Shown: positions 49,299-59,348, counted from the stretch's first letter. The stretch: DNA of 64,000 nt from Opitutia bacterium (GCA_018645475.1 JABGWU010000235.1:29801-93800); one strand, 5' to 3'. Notes: generated by a model not told the origin, from the sequence alone. Program-made: numbers and translations.

Positions 49299-50384
49299 AT
49301 GACTATAAAAATTGGAGTAATTGGAGCGGGAGGAATGCTACAGTATCATGCCGCTGGTTTTCGGGCCGCCGGAGCGGAAATCCTTGCGATATGTGACATG
49401 AATCAAGCCGCTGCTAAAAAAGCAGCTCAAACTTATGATGTTCCACATGTATTTTCTGATTCTGTGGAAATGCTAGATCAATTAAAAGAGCTAGATGCCG
49501 TAAGTGTAATTACTCCCAATCGAACCCACCGTCCTTTGGCCTTGCAAGTCTTGCAGGCTGGGAGACATGTTTTCTGTGAGAAACCACCGGCTTTAAATGC
49601 TGCTGAAGTTTCTCAAATGAAAGATGCTTCTGAGAATGCGGGTAAGACGCTAATGTTTAACTTTAATAATCGTGCCCGACCAGAATCTTATGCTTTAAGG
49701 CAGTATATTGAAGCCGGCGAAGTTGGACAGATCAATTCGGCTCAGGCAAAGTGGATTAGAAGAACGGGAATCCCTGGTTTTGGGGGTTGGTTTACTAACA
49801 AGGAGTTGTCAGGAGGAGGGCCTTTGATTGATCTTCTGCATATGGTAGACTTAGCTTTATACTACATGGATTATCCAGAACCTTCGAGTGTTTTGGCTCA
49901 GACTTTTTCAGATTTTATTCAGGATAAGAATTTTAAGGGTCCATGGGGGATTCCGGATGTGGCAGATGGTGTGACTGATGTGGAAAGTGCATCTCACGGC
50001 TTCATTAAATTTAAGACCGGGCAAATTTTATCATTCCAAGTTTCATGGGCAGAAATGGTTAAGCGAGAGGAAGTGTCCGTAACCTTTCAGGGGAAAAAAG
50101 CCGGTGGTATGATTCGTCGGCTTTTTGCGTCTGATGGATTGGACGAAACTGCAATTGATGATTGTGAATTGTATGTTCAGGAGCATGGCCGTTCCGTTAA
50201 TCGTTCGATTATAACGGAGACAAATGAAGATATGGGTCGCATTCGCTCCGCGGAAAATTTTGTACGGACAATTGCCGGTGAAGAGCAACCTCTCAACACC
50301 CCGGATCAAGCATTGGCGTTAATGAAAATAATTGATGCCACATACGAATCTGCTCAAACGGGTAAACCGGTGGATATTCAATAA
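49299..50384 (+). CDS. Gfo/Idh/MocA family oxidoreductase
   Basis: IKIGVIGAGGMLQYHAAGFRAAGAEILAICD, VFCEKPPALNAAEV. Confidence 0.94.
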   Translation: MTIKIGVIGAGGMLQYHAAGFRAAGAEILAICDMNQAAAKKAAQTYDVPHVFSDSVEMLDQLKELDAVSVITPNRTHRPLALQVLQAGRHVFCEKPPALNAAEVSQMKDASENAGKTLMFNFNNRARPESYALRQYIEAGEVGQINSAQAKWIRRTGIPGFGGWFTNKELSGGGPLIDLLHMVDLALYYMDYPEPSSVLAQTFSDFIQDKNFKGPWGIPDVADGVTDVESASHGFIKFKTGQILSFQVSWAEMVKREEVSVTFQGKKAGGMIRRLFASDGLDETAIDDCELYVQEHGRSVNRSIITETNEDMGRIRSAENFVRTIAGEEQPLNTPDQALALMKIIDATYESAQTGKPVDIQ

Positions 50385-50458
50385 GAAGAAGGGTACAAAC
50401 TTAAGCTGTTTGAATCTTGCCACTTCTGATAATTTCATTCATGGTTAAATTTCAAATT

Positions 50459-50791
50459 ATGGGTAAACAATACAACAAAGTTATCAAGCGACGTCGAAGG
50501 GCAGCTTACCTTGCAAAGAAAAAAGCAGCTGTAAAGGAATTGGTTAGTAAATCCAGCAAAGGAACTAAAGCCAAACCAGCAAAGTCAAAAGCAGTCCGTA
50601 AGCCAGTGGCAAAGAAAGAAAAAGTTGTTGAGGCGAAACCCGAACCTGTAGCGGAAAAAGCAGGGCCTACCGATGTAATTGGCACGAAGAGTAAGGCAAC
50701 TACAGATGCTTCTAAAAAGTCACCTAAAAAAGAAACTGCTGTTAAAGAAGAGAAAGCTCAGGTAGAATCAAAAGATTCCGCCGAGAGTTAA
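50459..50791 (+). CDS. Small Lys/Ala-rich basic protein
   Basis: MGKQYNKVIKRRRRAAYLAKKKAAVKELV then a KAKPAKSKAVRKPVAKKE-type tail; start preferred over the 50417 ORF start. Confidence 0.65.
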   Translation: MGKQYNKVIKRRRRAAYLAKKKAAVKELVSKSSKGTKAKPAKSKAVRKPVAKKEKVVEAKPEPVAEKAGPTDVIGTKSKATTDASKKSPKKETAVKEEKAQVESKDSAES

Positions 50792-50803
50792 CATTTTAAT
50801 AAC

Positions 50804-51277
50804 ATGATTTCGGGCAAACATTTTGTTCTGCTCTTGTTTTTTGTTTCATTTATTGTTTCTACTTTTGCACGGGATCAACTAGAGAGAGTTTCATTTAAAT
50901 TCCTTAGTTCCGATCAGTTAACTCGATTGCCTGAATTTTTCTCAGGTAAGGAATATACAGGCAATAGGATTTTTTGTAGAAGTAGTCCCGAGAGGGAAGG
51001 ATTGTATTTTTCATTTCCTTTGGATGGAAAACTTTTAAAACTTCCTTCGAACACGACGATTATATTATCAATTATTCGAGAAGGAAAAAAAGAGATAGAA
51101 ATATTTACATTCAAAATGCCGAATAAGCTTATTGGGAAGAAGTCTATTTTTCTAGGTCTCACCGGTAGAGATTGGCCCATTGGAAATGGCAACCCTGTAG
51201 CGTGGCAGATTGAAATCCAAAATTTATCGGAGGAAGTACTTTTTCAAAAAAAAAGTTTTCTTTGGTCTCATGATTGA
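50804..51277 (+). CDS. Hypothetical exported protein
   Basis: Signal peptide MISGKHFVLLLFFVSFIVSTFA; 4-bp overlap with the next gene. Confidence 0.6.
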   Translation: MISGKHFVLLLFFVSFIVSTFARDQLERVSFKFLSSDQLTRLPEFFSGKEYTGNRIFCRSSPEREGLYFSFPLDGKLLKLPSNTTIILSIIREGKKEIEIFTFKMPNKLIGKKSIFLGLTGRDWPIGNGNPVAWQIEIQNLSEEVLFQKKSFLWSHD

Positions 51278-52164
51278 TTTTTAATGATGGATCTTTCATG
51301 TCACCTTGGAAGGAATTAATAGAGGCCAGAAATCTTTCCCTCCTTGGATTTCGAGAAACTCTGGAGGGAGGACAAAGCTTTAGTTGGTATCCCACATCTG
51401 AAACTTCCTGGATCGGTAGTTTTAAATCTAAAGTAGTGGAGCTAAAGTTTTCAGATAATACGATATTTTGGAGAACATCTTTAAAGCATAAGGCAAGTGA
51501 AGCTGAGATTATTAATTATCTTTGGCTTGATAAAAGTTATGAATCCGCTGTCAATAATTTGCCATGGCGAAGTGATTCGGTACTCGCACAGTGTATTCAG
51601 GCTTTACCTGGACTCACAATTCTTAACCAGCCACTTGAAGAGACGTTATTTTATTTTCTATTGAGTTCGGCTAAAAGTATACCGCAGATAAAAGAGGCTG
51701 TTTTTTTGGTATGCAAGAATTTTGGAACGCCCTTGGGAAATAACTTATGGGGTTTTCCGGGATGGCAGGTTTTATCTGAAGTTGAAGAAAAAGAGTTGAG
51801 AGAATTAAAATTAGGGTATCGTGCCAAATATGTTTGTGGAGTGGCAAAGATTCTACAGGAAGATCCTGCATATTTAAAAAAAATATCAAGATTACCCTAT
51901 CAAGAGGCCAAGTCTAAGCTTATATCCTTACCTGGAGTAGGGCCTAAAATCGCAGATTGTGCACTTCTTTTCGGAGCAAAACAAACGGAGGCATTTCCGG
52001 TAGATACTTGGATTTCAAAAACATTGGACATACATTATAATCTTGAATCTTTTAATCCTGTCCAAAAAATTATTTTTGCACGATCTCACTTTGGAAAGTT
52101 TTGCGGACTAGCACAGCAATTTCTTTTTTCTGGTGAAAGGTTGGGGTTAATAAAACTGAACTAA
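51274..52164 (+). CDS. OGG1-like DNA glycosylase / AP lyase (HhH-GPD)
   Basis: LEGGQSFSWYP, LPGVGPKIADCALLFGAKQTEAFPVDTWI aligns by eye with the OGG1 HhH-GPD Lys/Asp active site. Confidence 0.85.
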   Translation: MIFNDGSFMSPWKELIEARNLSLLGFRETLEGGQSFSWYPTSETSWIGSFKSKVVELKFSDNTIFWRTSLKHKASEAEIINYLWLDKSYESAVNNLPWRSDSVLAQCIQALPGLTILNQPLEETLFYFLLSSAKSIPQIKEAVFLVCKNFGTPLGNNLWGFPGWQVLSEVEEKELRELKLGYRAKYVCGVAKILQEDPAYLKKISRLPYQEAKSKLISLPGVGPKIADCALLFGAKQTEAFPVDTWISKTLDIHYNLESFNPVQKIIFARSHFGKFCGLAQQFLFSGERLGLIKLN

Positions 52165-52224
52165 ATATCCATTTATTTCTAAATAAAAATAATAATCTGC
52201 ATTCGGATCAGAAGGAAGAGTTTT

Positions 52225-53964
52225 CTAGTCCGAAAGAGTAGCTTTGGGTATGGCTTCCAATAACTCTCTTGTATATTCGGATTGTGGATTTTTGTACACA
52301 TCTTCGGCTTTGCCGTTTTCCATGACTTCTCCATTTTTCATTACCATCATGTCATCGGACATAAACTTGACCACGCTGAGGTCGTGAGAAATAAAGAGGT
52401 AGGTAAGATTTCTTTTCTGCTGTAATTCACGAAGTAAATTAAGGACCTGTGCTTGAATAGAGACATCCATTGCACTGACGCATTCGTCGCATACAATGAA
52501 TTCTGGTTCAACTGCAAGGGCTCGTGCCACACTAATTCGCTGTCTTTGCCCGCCCGAGAATTCATGAGGGTATCGAAGGAGAAACTCCGCACCAAGACCA
52601 ACTTCTTCAAGAAGCGAGACTATTCGATCTTTCCGTTCTGAATGATTGGAGCCGATCCTATGAACGAGCATTGGTTCGACGAGGGTTTGCTCGATCGTCT
52701 GGCGGGGATTTAGTGAAGCATATGGATCCTGAAAAATGATCTGCATACGTTTTCGAAAGTGGAGCATATCAGCTTGGCTTAGGTTACTAAGTTCATTTCC
52801 ATCGTAAAGGATAGAACCCGATTTAGTATTCTGTAGCTTGAGTATGGCACGCCCGAGGGTGGTCTTGCCGCACCCAGATTCCCCCACGAGTCCAAGAGTT
52901 TGCCCACTTTGTATTTGAAGGTCTACACCGTCGACTGCTTTGACTATCTTCGGGGGCTTACCGAGAAAATTTCCACCGGTTTGAAAATGCACTGTTAGCT
53001 TCTTTACTTGAAGGAGGACATTACTGGTATCACCGCTAGGGTTGTTGTATTTAGTTTCACTTTTAAGCTCAGCAAGTCGTTTATTTGCATCCGGACATTC
53101 GCTTAGCATTATAGAACCGTCCTTTTCCACCTGAGTTTGGAGAAAATCTTCCACAGTAGGCAAGATTTGATACTGTGTCTCGAGTGTTGGTCTGCAGGCA
53201 AGCAGACCCTTTACATAGGGATGAGATGGTTTCTCAAAGATATCACGCGTCTTGCCCTGCTCAACAATCTTTCCTCGGTACATTACCACCACTCGGTCGG
53301 CAATGTCGGCCACTACTCCGAGATCATGGGTTACGAATAGGACTGCGATCCCTAAGTCATCCTTGAGGTCGCTAAGGATCTTAAGGATACGGGCTTGTAC
53401 GGTCACATCGAGTGCGGTAGTTGGCTCGTCCGCTAATAAAAGATCGGGTTTGGTTACAAGTGCCATAGCGATCATAACTCGTTGTCTCATGCCGCCAGAA
53501 AATTCGTGAGGATAGGAGTGTGCCCTTGACTCGGCGTCCCGTATTCCGACTTTTTTCATCATCTCAATAGCTCGAGTCTCCGCTTTGTTGCGTGAAACAT
53601 TCTCGTGAATGAGGATGGGTTCGGTTACTTGATCGAGAATTTTTAGGTAAGGGTTCAGGCAACTCATAGGATCCTGAAAGATCATTGATATACGTTTGCC
53701 TCGAATTTGCCGGAGAAGCGAGTGAGGAAGATTGATAAGTTCTTCGCCGTCAAAGGTCACGGATCCACCCTCCACTTTTGCGGGCGGTTGCGGGAGAAGC
53801 CCAAGCATAGTGTGGCAGGTAACAGATTTTCCGGAGCCCGACTCCCCAACAACTCCCACAATCTCGCCTTTATTAATGGAGAAACTAATATCATCCACAG
53901 CCCGGTTTGTGCCCGCACGGGTGTGGAAATAAGTTTTAAGGTTCTTTATTTTGAGTAAACTCAT
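52225..53964 (-). CDS. Oligopeptide ABC transporter, fused dual ATP-binding protein (OppD-OppF type)
   Basis: Two Walker A (GESGSGKSVTCHTMLG; GESGCGKTTLGRAIL) and two signature/Walker B regions. Confidence 0.95.
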   Translation of the reverse strand: MSLLKIKNLKTYFHTRAGTNRAVDDISFSINKGEIVGVVGESGSGKSVTCHTMLGLLPQPPAKVEGGSVTFDGEELINLPHSLLRQIRGKRISMIFQDPMSCLNPYLKILDQVTEPILIHENVSRNKAETRAIEMMKKVGIRDAESRAHSYPHEFSGGMRQRVMIAMALVTKPDLLLADEPTTALDVTVQARILKILSDLKDDLGIAVLFVTHDLGVVADIADRVVVMYRGKIVEQGKTRDIFEKPSHPYVKGLLACRPTLETQYQILPTVEDFLQTQVEKDGSIMLSECPDANKRLAELKSETKYNNPSGDTSNVLLQVKKLTVHFQTGGNFLGKPPKIVKAVDGVDLQIQSGQTLGLVGESGCGKTTLGRAILKLQNTKSGSILYDGNELSNLSQADMLHFRKRMQIIFQDPYASLNPRQTIEQTLVEPMLVHRIGSNHSERKDRIVSLLEEVGLGAEFLLRYPHEFSGGQRQRISVARALAVEPEFIVCDECVSAMDVSIQAQVLNLLRELQQKRNLTYLFISHDLSVVKFMSDDMMVMKNGEVMENGKAEDVYKNPQSEYTRELLEAIPKATLSD

Positions 53965-54914
53965 CAGTCTTTAGCAGCCTTTACATCGAGGGCATCGCGA
54001 AGGCCATCGCCAAGAAAATTTAGAGAGAAGAGGGTGAGGGAAAAGAAAAGTCCCGGTAAAAGAAGAAGTTGTACTTCGGTTTCTAGGAAATTGGCACCTT
54101 CCTTGATCAAAACTCCCCACGAACTATTAGGAGATTCTACACCAAGACCAAGGAAAGAAAGGATGGCTTCATACATAATAAAGCCAGGAACTGTGAGGGT
54201 TGAATAAACAACGGTCGGACCGAGTACATTTGGAATAATATGTCGAAATAGTATTCGACCTTTACTATATCCTAGTGCAACTGCGGCTTCCACGAATTCG
54301 CGTTCCTTAATGCTCATCACTTGGGCCCGCACGATTCGGGAAAGGGTAAGCCAACCTAGAAGGCCAAGGGCGAAGAACAGCGGAACTACATTAGTCAACC
54401 GTCCAGTGAATTCTTTGTCCCACTTAAAGTTTCCTACGATCCACTGGGTGACATCTCCTGACCAGTCACTCAATGTTGCCTGCAGGACGATTACGAGAAC
54501 GAGAAAGGGAATGGCCAGTAATGTATCAACGATTCGCATCATGATCGCGTCGGTTTTTCCACCGGCGTAACCTGAAATGGCACCATATACAATTCCAATG
54601 GCAACCGAGACGGCTGTTGCGATTAAGCCGACTAGAATGGAAACTTGGCCACCGTAGAGAATGCGGGCGAAAAGGTCGCGACCGAGAGCATCAGTTCCAA
54701 ACCAATGTTCTGCGGAAGAGGGAGCAAACTTATTGGTGAGATTAACCTGGTTCGGATCTGTACAAAACCATGCGAAAATAAAACAGAGAGAGAACATAAC
54801 AACGATCACCCAGAGTCCTCCCATGGCGAACCTGTTTTTCGCCATGCGGGCTCGGGCGTCCTTCCAAAGTGAGGAACCTTGTGGTGTCTTTTTACTTGGA
54901 TCAGTCATTTTCAT
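53964..54914 (-). CDS. Peptide ABC transporter permease (OppC-like)
   Basis: HWFGTDALGRDLFARILYGGQVSILVG, EFVEAAVALGYSKGRILFRHIIPNVLGP. Confidence 0.95.
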   Translation of the reverse strand: MKMTDPSKKTPQGSSLWKDARARMAKNRFAMGGLWVIVVMFSLCFIFAWFCTDPNQVNLTNKFAPSSAEHWFGTDALGRDLFARILYGGQVSILVGLIATAVSVAIGIVYGAISGYAGGKTDAIMMRIVDTLLAIPFLVLVIVLQATLSDWSGDVTQWIVGNFKWDKEFTGRLTNVVPLFFALGLLGWLTLSRIVRAQVMSIKEREFVEAAVALGYSKGRILFRHIIPNVLGPTVVYSTLTVPGFIMYEAILSFLGLGVESPNSSWGVLIKEGANFLETEVQLLLLPGLFFSLTLFSLNFLGDGLRDALDVKAAKD

Positions 54915-54918
54915 TTTT

Positions 54919-55848
54919 CTAATCCGTTTTCCTTGTGTGTCTCACTCGAGGATCCAATAATCCAGTAAGCAGATCGGCTAGTAGGTTCATCACAACAATA
55001 AGGAAACCGAAGAACAGTGATAATCCCAAGAGAAGGAATTCATCTCTTGTTGTGGCTGCATTTACGAAGTGCTGTCCCATTCCCGGAACTTGAAAGATAG
55101 TTTCTACGATAAATGAACCGCTTATTAGGGCTGCGAAAGCCGGTCCGAGGTAGGCGACTGCTGGTAGGAGTCCTCCTCTCAGCGTATGTTTAATAATTAC
55201 TTTTGAGGGAGAGACACCTTTTGCATGTGCTGTTCGGACGAAGTCCTGAGAAAGGACTTCAAGGATACCTCCTCGAGTAAGGCGGGCTAGATAAGCGGCG
55301 GAAACCAAACCTAAAGTAAAAGAGGGCAGGAGTATGTCCTCGAGGTTTCCCCAACCAGCCACCTTAAGCCCTGGAATATGAGCGGCCACATAGATTTGTA
55401 AGAGTGGGCCGATTGTAAAAGAGGGAATGCAAATGCCCACCATGGCCACGGCCATACAGGCCCAGTCTATCCAGCTATTTTTCCGAACTGCGGAAAGTAC
55501 GCCAATAGGCACTCCAATTCCGATGGCAAAGGCCAAGGCACAGAGGCCCAGTATTAGAGAATTCGGAAACGACTGAGAAATAATATCGATTACTGGCCTT
55601 CCTTTACTGGTGGAAATTCCGAATGAACCCTTCGTTATAATATTTTTAGGATAAGTTATGTATTGTTCCCAAATGGGTTTATCCAGTCCGTAAAGTTTGC
55701 GTATGTTTGCTTTAGTCTCCGCCGATATATTTTTCTCCGATGTGAATGGCTCTCCTGGCATGGCCTTTGCCAGAAAAAAGGTAATCGTATACAATGCGAA
55801 GAGAACAAGTGCACCTTGAAGTATCCGATCGGTTAGAAAGCGTAGCAT
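54919..55848 (-). CDS. Peptide ABC transporter permease (OppB-like)
   Basis: MLRFLTDRILQGALVLFALYTITFFLAKAMPG, DFVRTAHAKGVSPSKVIIKHTLRGGLLP. Confidence 0.95.
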   Translation of the reverse strand: MLRFLTDRILQGALVLFALYTITFFLAKAMPGEPFTSEKNISAETKANIRKLYGLDKPIWEQYITYPKNIITKGSFGISTSKGRPVIDIISQSFPNSLILGLCALAFAIGIGVPIGVLSAVRKNSWIDWACMAVAMVGICIPSFTIGPLLQIYVAAHIPGLKVAGWGNLEDILLPSFTLGLVSAAYLARLTRGGILEVLSQDFVRTAHAKGVSPSKVIIKHTLRGGLLPAVAYLGPAFAALISGSFIVETIFQVPGMGQHFVNAATTRDEFLLLGLSLFFGFLIVVMNLLADLLTGLLDPRVRHTRKTD

Positions 55849-55852
55849 AAGA

Positions 55853-57805
55853 TTAGTCTTTTCTATTTTCTAAATCCGGTTGCAAGCGTAGATACTTGTA
55901 CGGATGATTATCGAGAAGTAGTGGGTTCCACCCCTTTACATCGGGGTGGAGAAGATAATTTCGGGTATACCAATACACGGGTAGTATTGGACGCTCCTTG
56001 AGAAAAAGTGCCTCGGCTTGGGCGAGCAGTTCGTACCGTTTGGTTGCTTCTCCAGTTTGAGCAGCCATGCCCAGGATGTTCTCAAATTCTTCGTTGTGCC
56101 AACCAGTTCGGTTATTTCCTACGCCTTTCATCCACATATCAAGAAAAGTAAGAGGATCCATGTAATCACCAATCCAACCACCTGCAGCCAAGTCATAATC
56201 TTTTTCGAACATTGCAGTAATGTAAGAAGTCCACTCCATTTGTTTGATCTTAATCGTCGCTCCGAGATGCTTCTTCCACATAGCCTGTAATGCCTCAGCA
56301 GTAACTTTGGAAGATTCTTTATCCGTGGTCAGAAATTCAATATCTGGTAATCCTTTCCCACCCGGGTACCCCGCATCGGCCAACAACTTACGGGCAAGTT
56401 TCGGATTAAAAGTCACGGTGTCAGAGGCAGGATAATTGCCAAAAGGGGGAACCAAGCCACTCGCAGGCTTCTGCCCACCTTTAAGAACATTTTCGATGAG
56501 TGATTTTTGGTTGAGTGCGTAAGAGAAAGCAAGACGTACACGCGGGTCGGTAAAAGGTTTATTGTTCACATTGGTTCTGATGAAGTAAGTACCAAGATAA
56601 AGCTCGCTACGGACATGTTGGGGATATTTTTTTCGGGAGTATTCTATTAGTTCGGAAGCAATGCTGTAGGTCACATGCATCTGACCATCGAAATACATCC
56701 GGTCCTCGGTGTAAAGATTGCCGATAGGAAGGAATCGAATACCGTTGATTCCCACATTATCCCTGTCCCAATATTGGTTATTTCGACTTACTTCAATGTG
56801 GTCATTGAATCTCCATGATTTTAGGACGAAAGCCCCGTTTCCAACAATGTTTTCCGGCTTCGTCCATTTTGTGAATCGTTCTCCGATATTACCGTGTTTC
56901 AAAACAACATGCTTTGGTACTGGGTACCATGTGTAGTGTTTGGTTATTTCGGGTAAAAAAGGGATAGGAGAATTGAGTTTAATTTTTAAGGTGTGCTTAT
57001 CGGGGGCAGTGGCACCAAAGTCAATGAGTTCCCAAAGGTCTTTTAATTCATCTTTTTTCAATTCTCCCCGTTCTTTTTTTTCAAAATTCAGATTTTTCAT
57101 GATGAGGGAGCGACGGACTGAAGGAGAAATATTTTTTGGCCATTTAAAAAGAGATGGGTCTTCCAGAAGATTTTTCAAATTACTAAGGCTTAATTTGTCT
57201 AACCCAATAAAATTGAAGGAATTTTCCTCCGCTTTTTCTTCCGGGCCGAAGTCCACATTTTTAAGGGTAGCCCACCAATCCTCGGTAAAGTTGGCGTCTT
57301 TACGGAAAAGCAGGTAGGTGCGTTGAGACTTATGATAGAATTCAGCATCTTTAATATAATAAAGCATGAAGGAATAGTCAGAGGCGAGGGCAGGGTTTAG
57401 CAGGCGGCGAAAGGAAAAAAGAAAATCATCCGCTGTAAGAGGTTTTCCATCAGACCATCGGGCATCCTTCCGGAGTTCAAAGATCCATTCATCTGGTCGT
57501 TTCGAGTCAACAGGATACCATTTTTCGGCGACTCCGGGCATGGCAACTCCATCTTTGGAGGGATGGGCTTCGACCAAGCCTTCAAAAAGTGAACGGATGA
57601 TATTGCTTTCAAGAACGCCGCTCACAATATGTGGGTCTAGTCCCTTTGGTTCACCACTATTTCCCATGATCAGGATACCATTACGGGAAGCATCATCCAC
57701 ACTACTTGTTTCTCCGCATGAAACGGCAAGTAGACAAAGGAAAACCGGCAGGAAATAATTCCTTAAACTTTTAAAAAGTGCTAAGCTGTGATTTGCTTTT
57801 TTGAT
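55853..57805 (-). CDS. Peptide ABC transporter substrate-binding lipoprotein (OppA-like); N-terminus unresolved
   Basis: SBP_bac_5 motifs EPKGLDPHIVSGVLESNIIRSLFEGLVE. The track starts at GTG 57700, but an in-frame signal peptide with lipobox LLAVSC lies upstream, extending to ATC at 57805. Confidence 0.88.
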   Translation of the reverse strand: MKKANHSLALFKSLRNYFLPVFLCLLAVSCGETSSVDDASRNGILIMGNSGEPKGLDPHIVSGVLESNIIRSLFEGLVEAHPSKDGVAMPGVAEKWYPVDSKRPDEWIFELRKDARWSDGKPLTADDFLFSFRRLLNPALASDYSFMLYYIKDAEFYHKSQRTYLLFRKDANFTEDWWATLKNVDFGPEEKAEENSFNFIGLDKLSLSNLKNLLEDPSLFKWPKNISPSVRRSLIMKNLNFEKKERGELKKDELKDLWELIDFGATAPDKHTLKIKLNSPIPFLPEITKHYTWYPVPKHVVLKHGNIGERFTKWTKPENIVGNGAFVLKSWRFNDHIEVSRNNQYWDRDNVGINGIRFLPIGNLYTEDRMYFDGQMHVTYSIASELIEYSRKKYPQHVRSELYLGTYFIRTNVNNKPFTDPRVRLAFSYALNQKSLIENVLKGGQKPASGLVPPFGNYPASDTVTFNPKLARKLLADAGYPGGKGLPDIEFLTTDKESSKVTAEALQAMWKKHLGATIKIKQMEWTSYITAMFEKDYDLAAGGWIGDYMDPLTFLDMWMKGVGNNRTGWHNEEFENILGMAAQTGEATKRYELLAQAEALFLKERPILPVYWYTRNYLLHPDVKGWNPLLLDNHPYKYLRLQPDLENRKD

Positions 57806-57923
57806 CCTTTAAAAAAGTGACGACCACTGGATTCTTGGCAAGCAAAAGAATCAGGTAAATTGAAAAGTTCATCGATTTGACTTTGCCCCACTTATAGAAA
57901 TGGCTATGAATTAATACCCTCAA

Positions 57924-59348
57924 ATGCGAGAATACTTTATCAGAAGACTTTTGTTGATTCCCCCTACTTTATTCGGAATTAGTGTCTTGGTTTTTACTAT
58001 AACCCGTTTGGCTCCTGGAGGTCCTTTGGAGCAGGCAATGATGCAGATGCAGCAAGTCTCTCAAGAAGGTGGTCGCGGGCAGAGTATCGGTTCGGATCAG
58101 TCACTCTCACAGGATCAACTAGAACAAATGAAACGTTTGTATGGATTTGATAAGCCCCATTGGGAGGCTTATCTCATTTGGCTTGGGGTTATGCCCAGAG
58201 AAACCGAGTTTCGTCAAATACGGTTCTCAAAATTCGAGTATGAAATTTCCGAAAGAGTAAGGATACCCAGTTTTCATATAGCTGAGCTGGATTGGGATGG
58301 TGATGGCTATGTCCAGCGCAGTGAGGTTCCCAAAAACATCTCGCGATATGTGAAATTTGATGAAACCGACCGAAATGACGATGGGGAAATTGATGGTTAC
58401 GAGGCTGAAAGGATCAACCCCTGGATCGAAGGTGCCAGAGAAACGGTTAACTTTCGCAGAGACGATCAAGGTCGAGTTGAGCTTGTTAATGAGCTTGAAC
58501 TCCTTGGAAATTGGAGTGCTCGTATGAGGGACCAGGATAAAGCCACTCAAAAATCGGCACCTATTGCAGAACTTTTTCTGACCCGATACGAAGGAGTTCT
58601 TCAGGGAAACTTTGGCCAGTCGACAAGATATGGAGAATCTGTGCTACAGGTTATTACAGAACGTTTACCAGTTTCCACTTATTTTGGCTTACTTGCTTTT
58701 TTTATCACTTACTTAATTTGTATTCCTTTGGGAGTTTTTAAAGCTGTCCGACACAATCAGTTGTCCGATGATCTTACATCGGTCTTAATCTTTGTGGGCT
58801 ATGCGGTTCCAGGATATGCCTTGGGTTCATTATTACTTCTTTTTCTGTCTGTGAGTCTAGATCTTCTTCCTATGGGTGGCTTGGTTAGCGATGGCTTTGA
58901 GGAACTAAGCCTATGGGGCAAATTCTCAGATTTGATCGCTCATACAATACAACCTTTATGCTGCTATTTAATAGGTGGTTTTGCTTTCGTGACCATGCTG
59001 ATGAAAAATCATTTGATGGATAATTTGTCTGCAGATTATGTTCGTACGGCAATGGCCAAGGGAGTGTCATTTAAAAATGCAGTTCGCAAGCATGCCTTGA
59101 GAAATTCTTTGGTTCCACTTGCGACAAATGTGGGTCATCAAGTTACGCTATTTGTTACCGGATCTTTTCTAATTGAAACCATTTTTGATATAGATGGTTT
59201 TGGTTTATTGGGCTTCAATTCTGTAATTGACCGAGATTACCCGGTTGTCATGGGCATCCTTACACTCTCCGCAACACTCATGCTTCTTGGCAATATCCTT
59301 TCGGATGCCTTGGTCGCACTGGTTGATCCACGCGTACGCTTCGAATAA
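57924..59348 (+). CDS. yejB: YejB-like peptide ABC permease with EF-hand-containing periplasmic insertion
   Basis: REYFIRRLLLIPPTLFGISVLVFTITRLAPGGPLEQAM, YGFDKPHWEAYL, GLLGFNSVIDRDYPVVMG, ALVDPRVRFE resemble YejB; insertion with DWDGDGYVQRSE and DRNDDGEIDGYE. Confidence 0.93.
   Translation: MREYFIRRLLLIPPTLFGISVLVFTITRLAPGGPLEQAMMQMQQVSQEGGRGQSIGSDQSLSQDQLEQMKRLYGFDKPHWEAYLIWLGVMPRETEFRQIRFSKFEYEISERVRIPSFHIAELDWDGDGYVQRSEVPKNISRYVKFDETDRNDDGEIDGYEAERINPWIEGARETVNFRRDDQGRVELVNELELLGNWSARMRDQDKATQKSAPIAELFLTRYEGVLQGNFGQSTRYGESVLQVITERLPVSTYFGLLAFFITYLICIPLGVFKAVRHNQLSDDLTSVLIFVGYAVPGYALGSLLLLFLSVSLDLLPMGGLVSDGFEELSLWGKFSDLIAHTIQPLCCYLIGGFAFVTMLMKNHLMDNLSADYVRTAMAKGVSFKNAVRKHALRNSLVPLATNVGHQVTLFVTGSFLIETIFDIDGFGLLGFNSVIDRDYPVVMGILTLSATLMLLGNILSDALVALVDPRVRFE

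Noticed and set aside
56940-57317. 125-aa plus-strand ORF
   Set aside because: Antisense to the OppA-like gene; no independent support.
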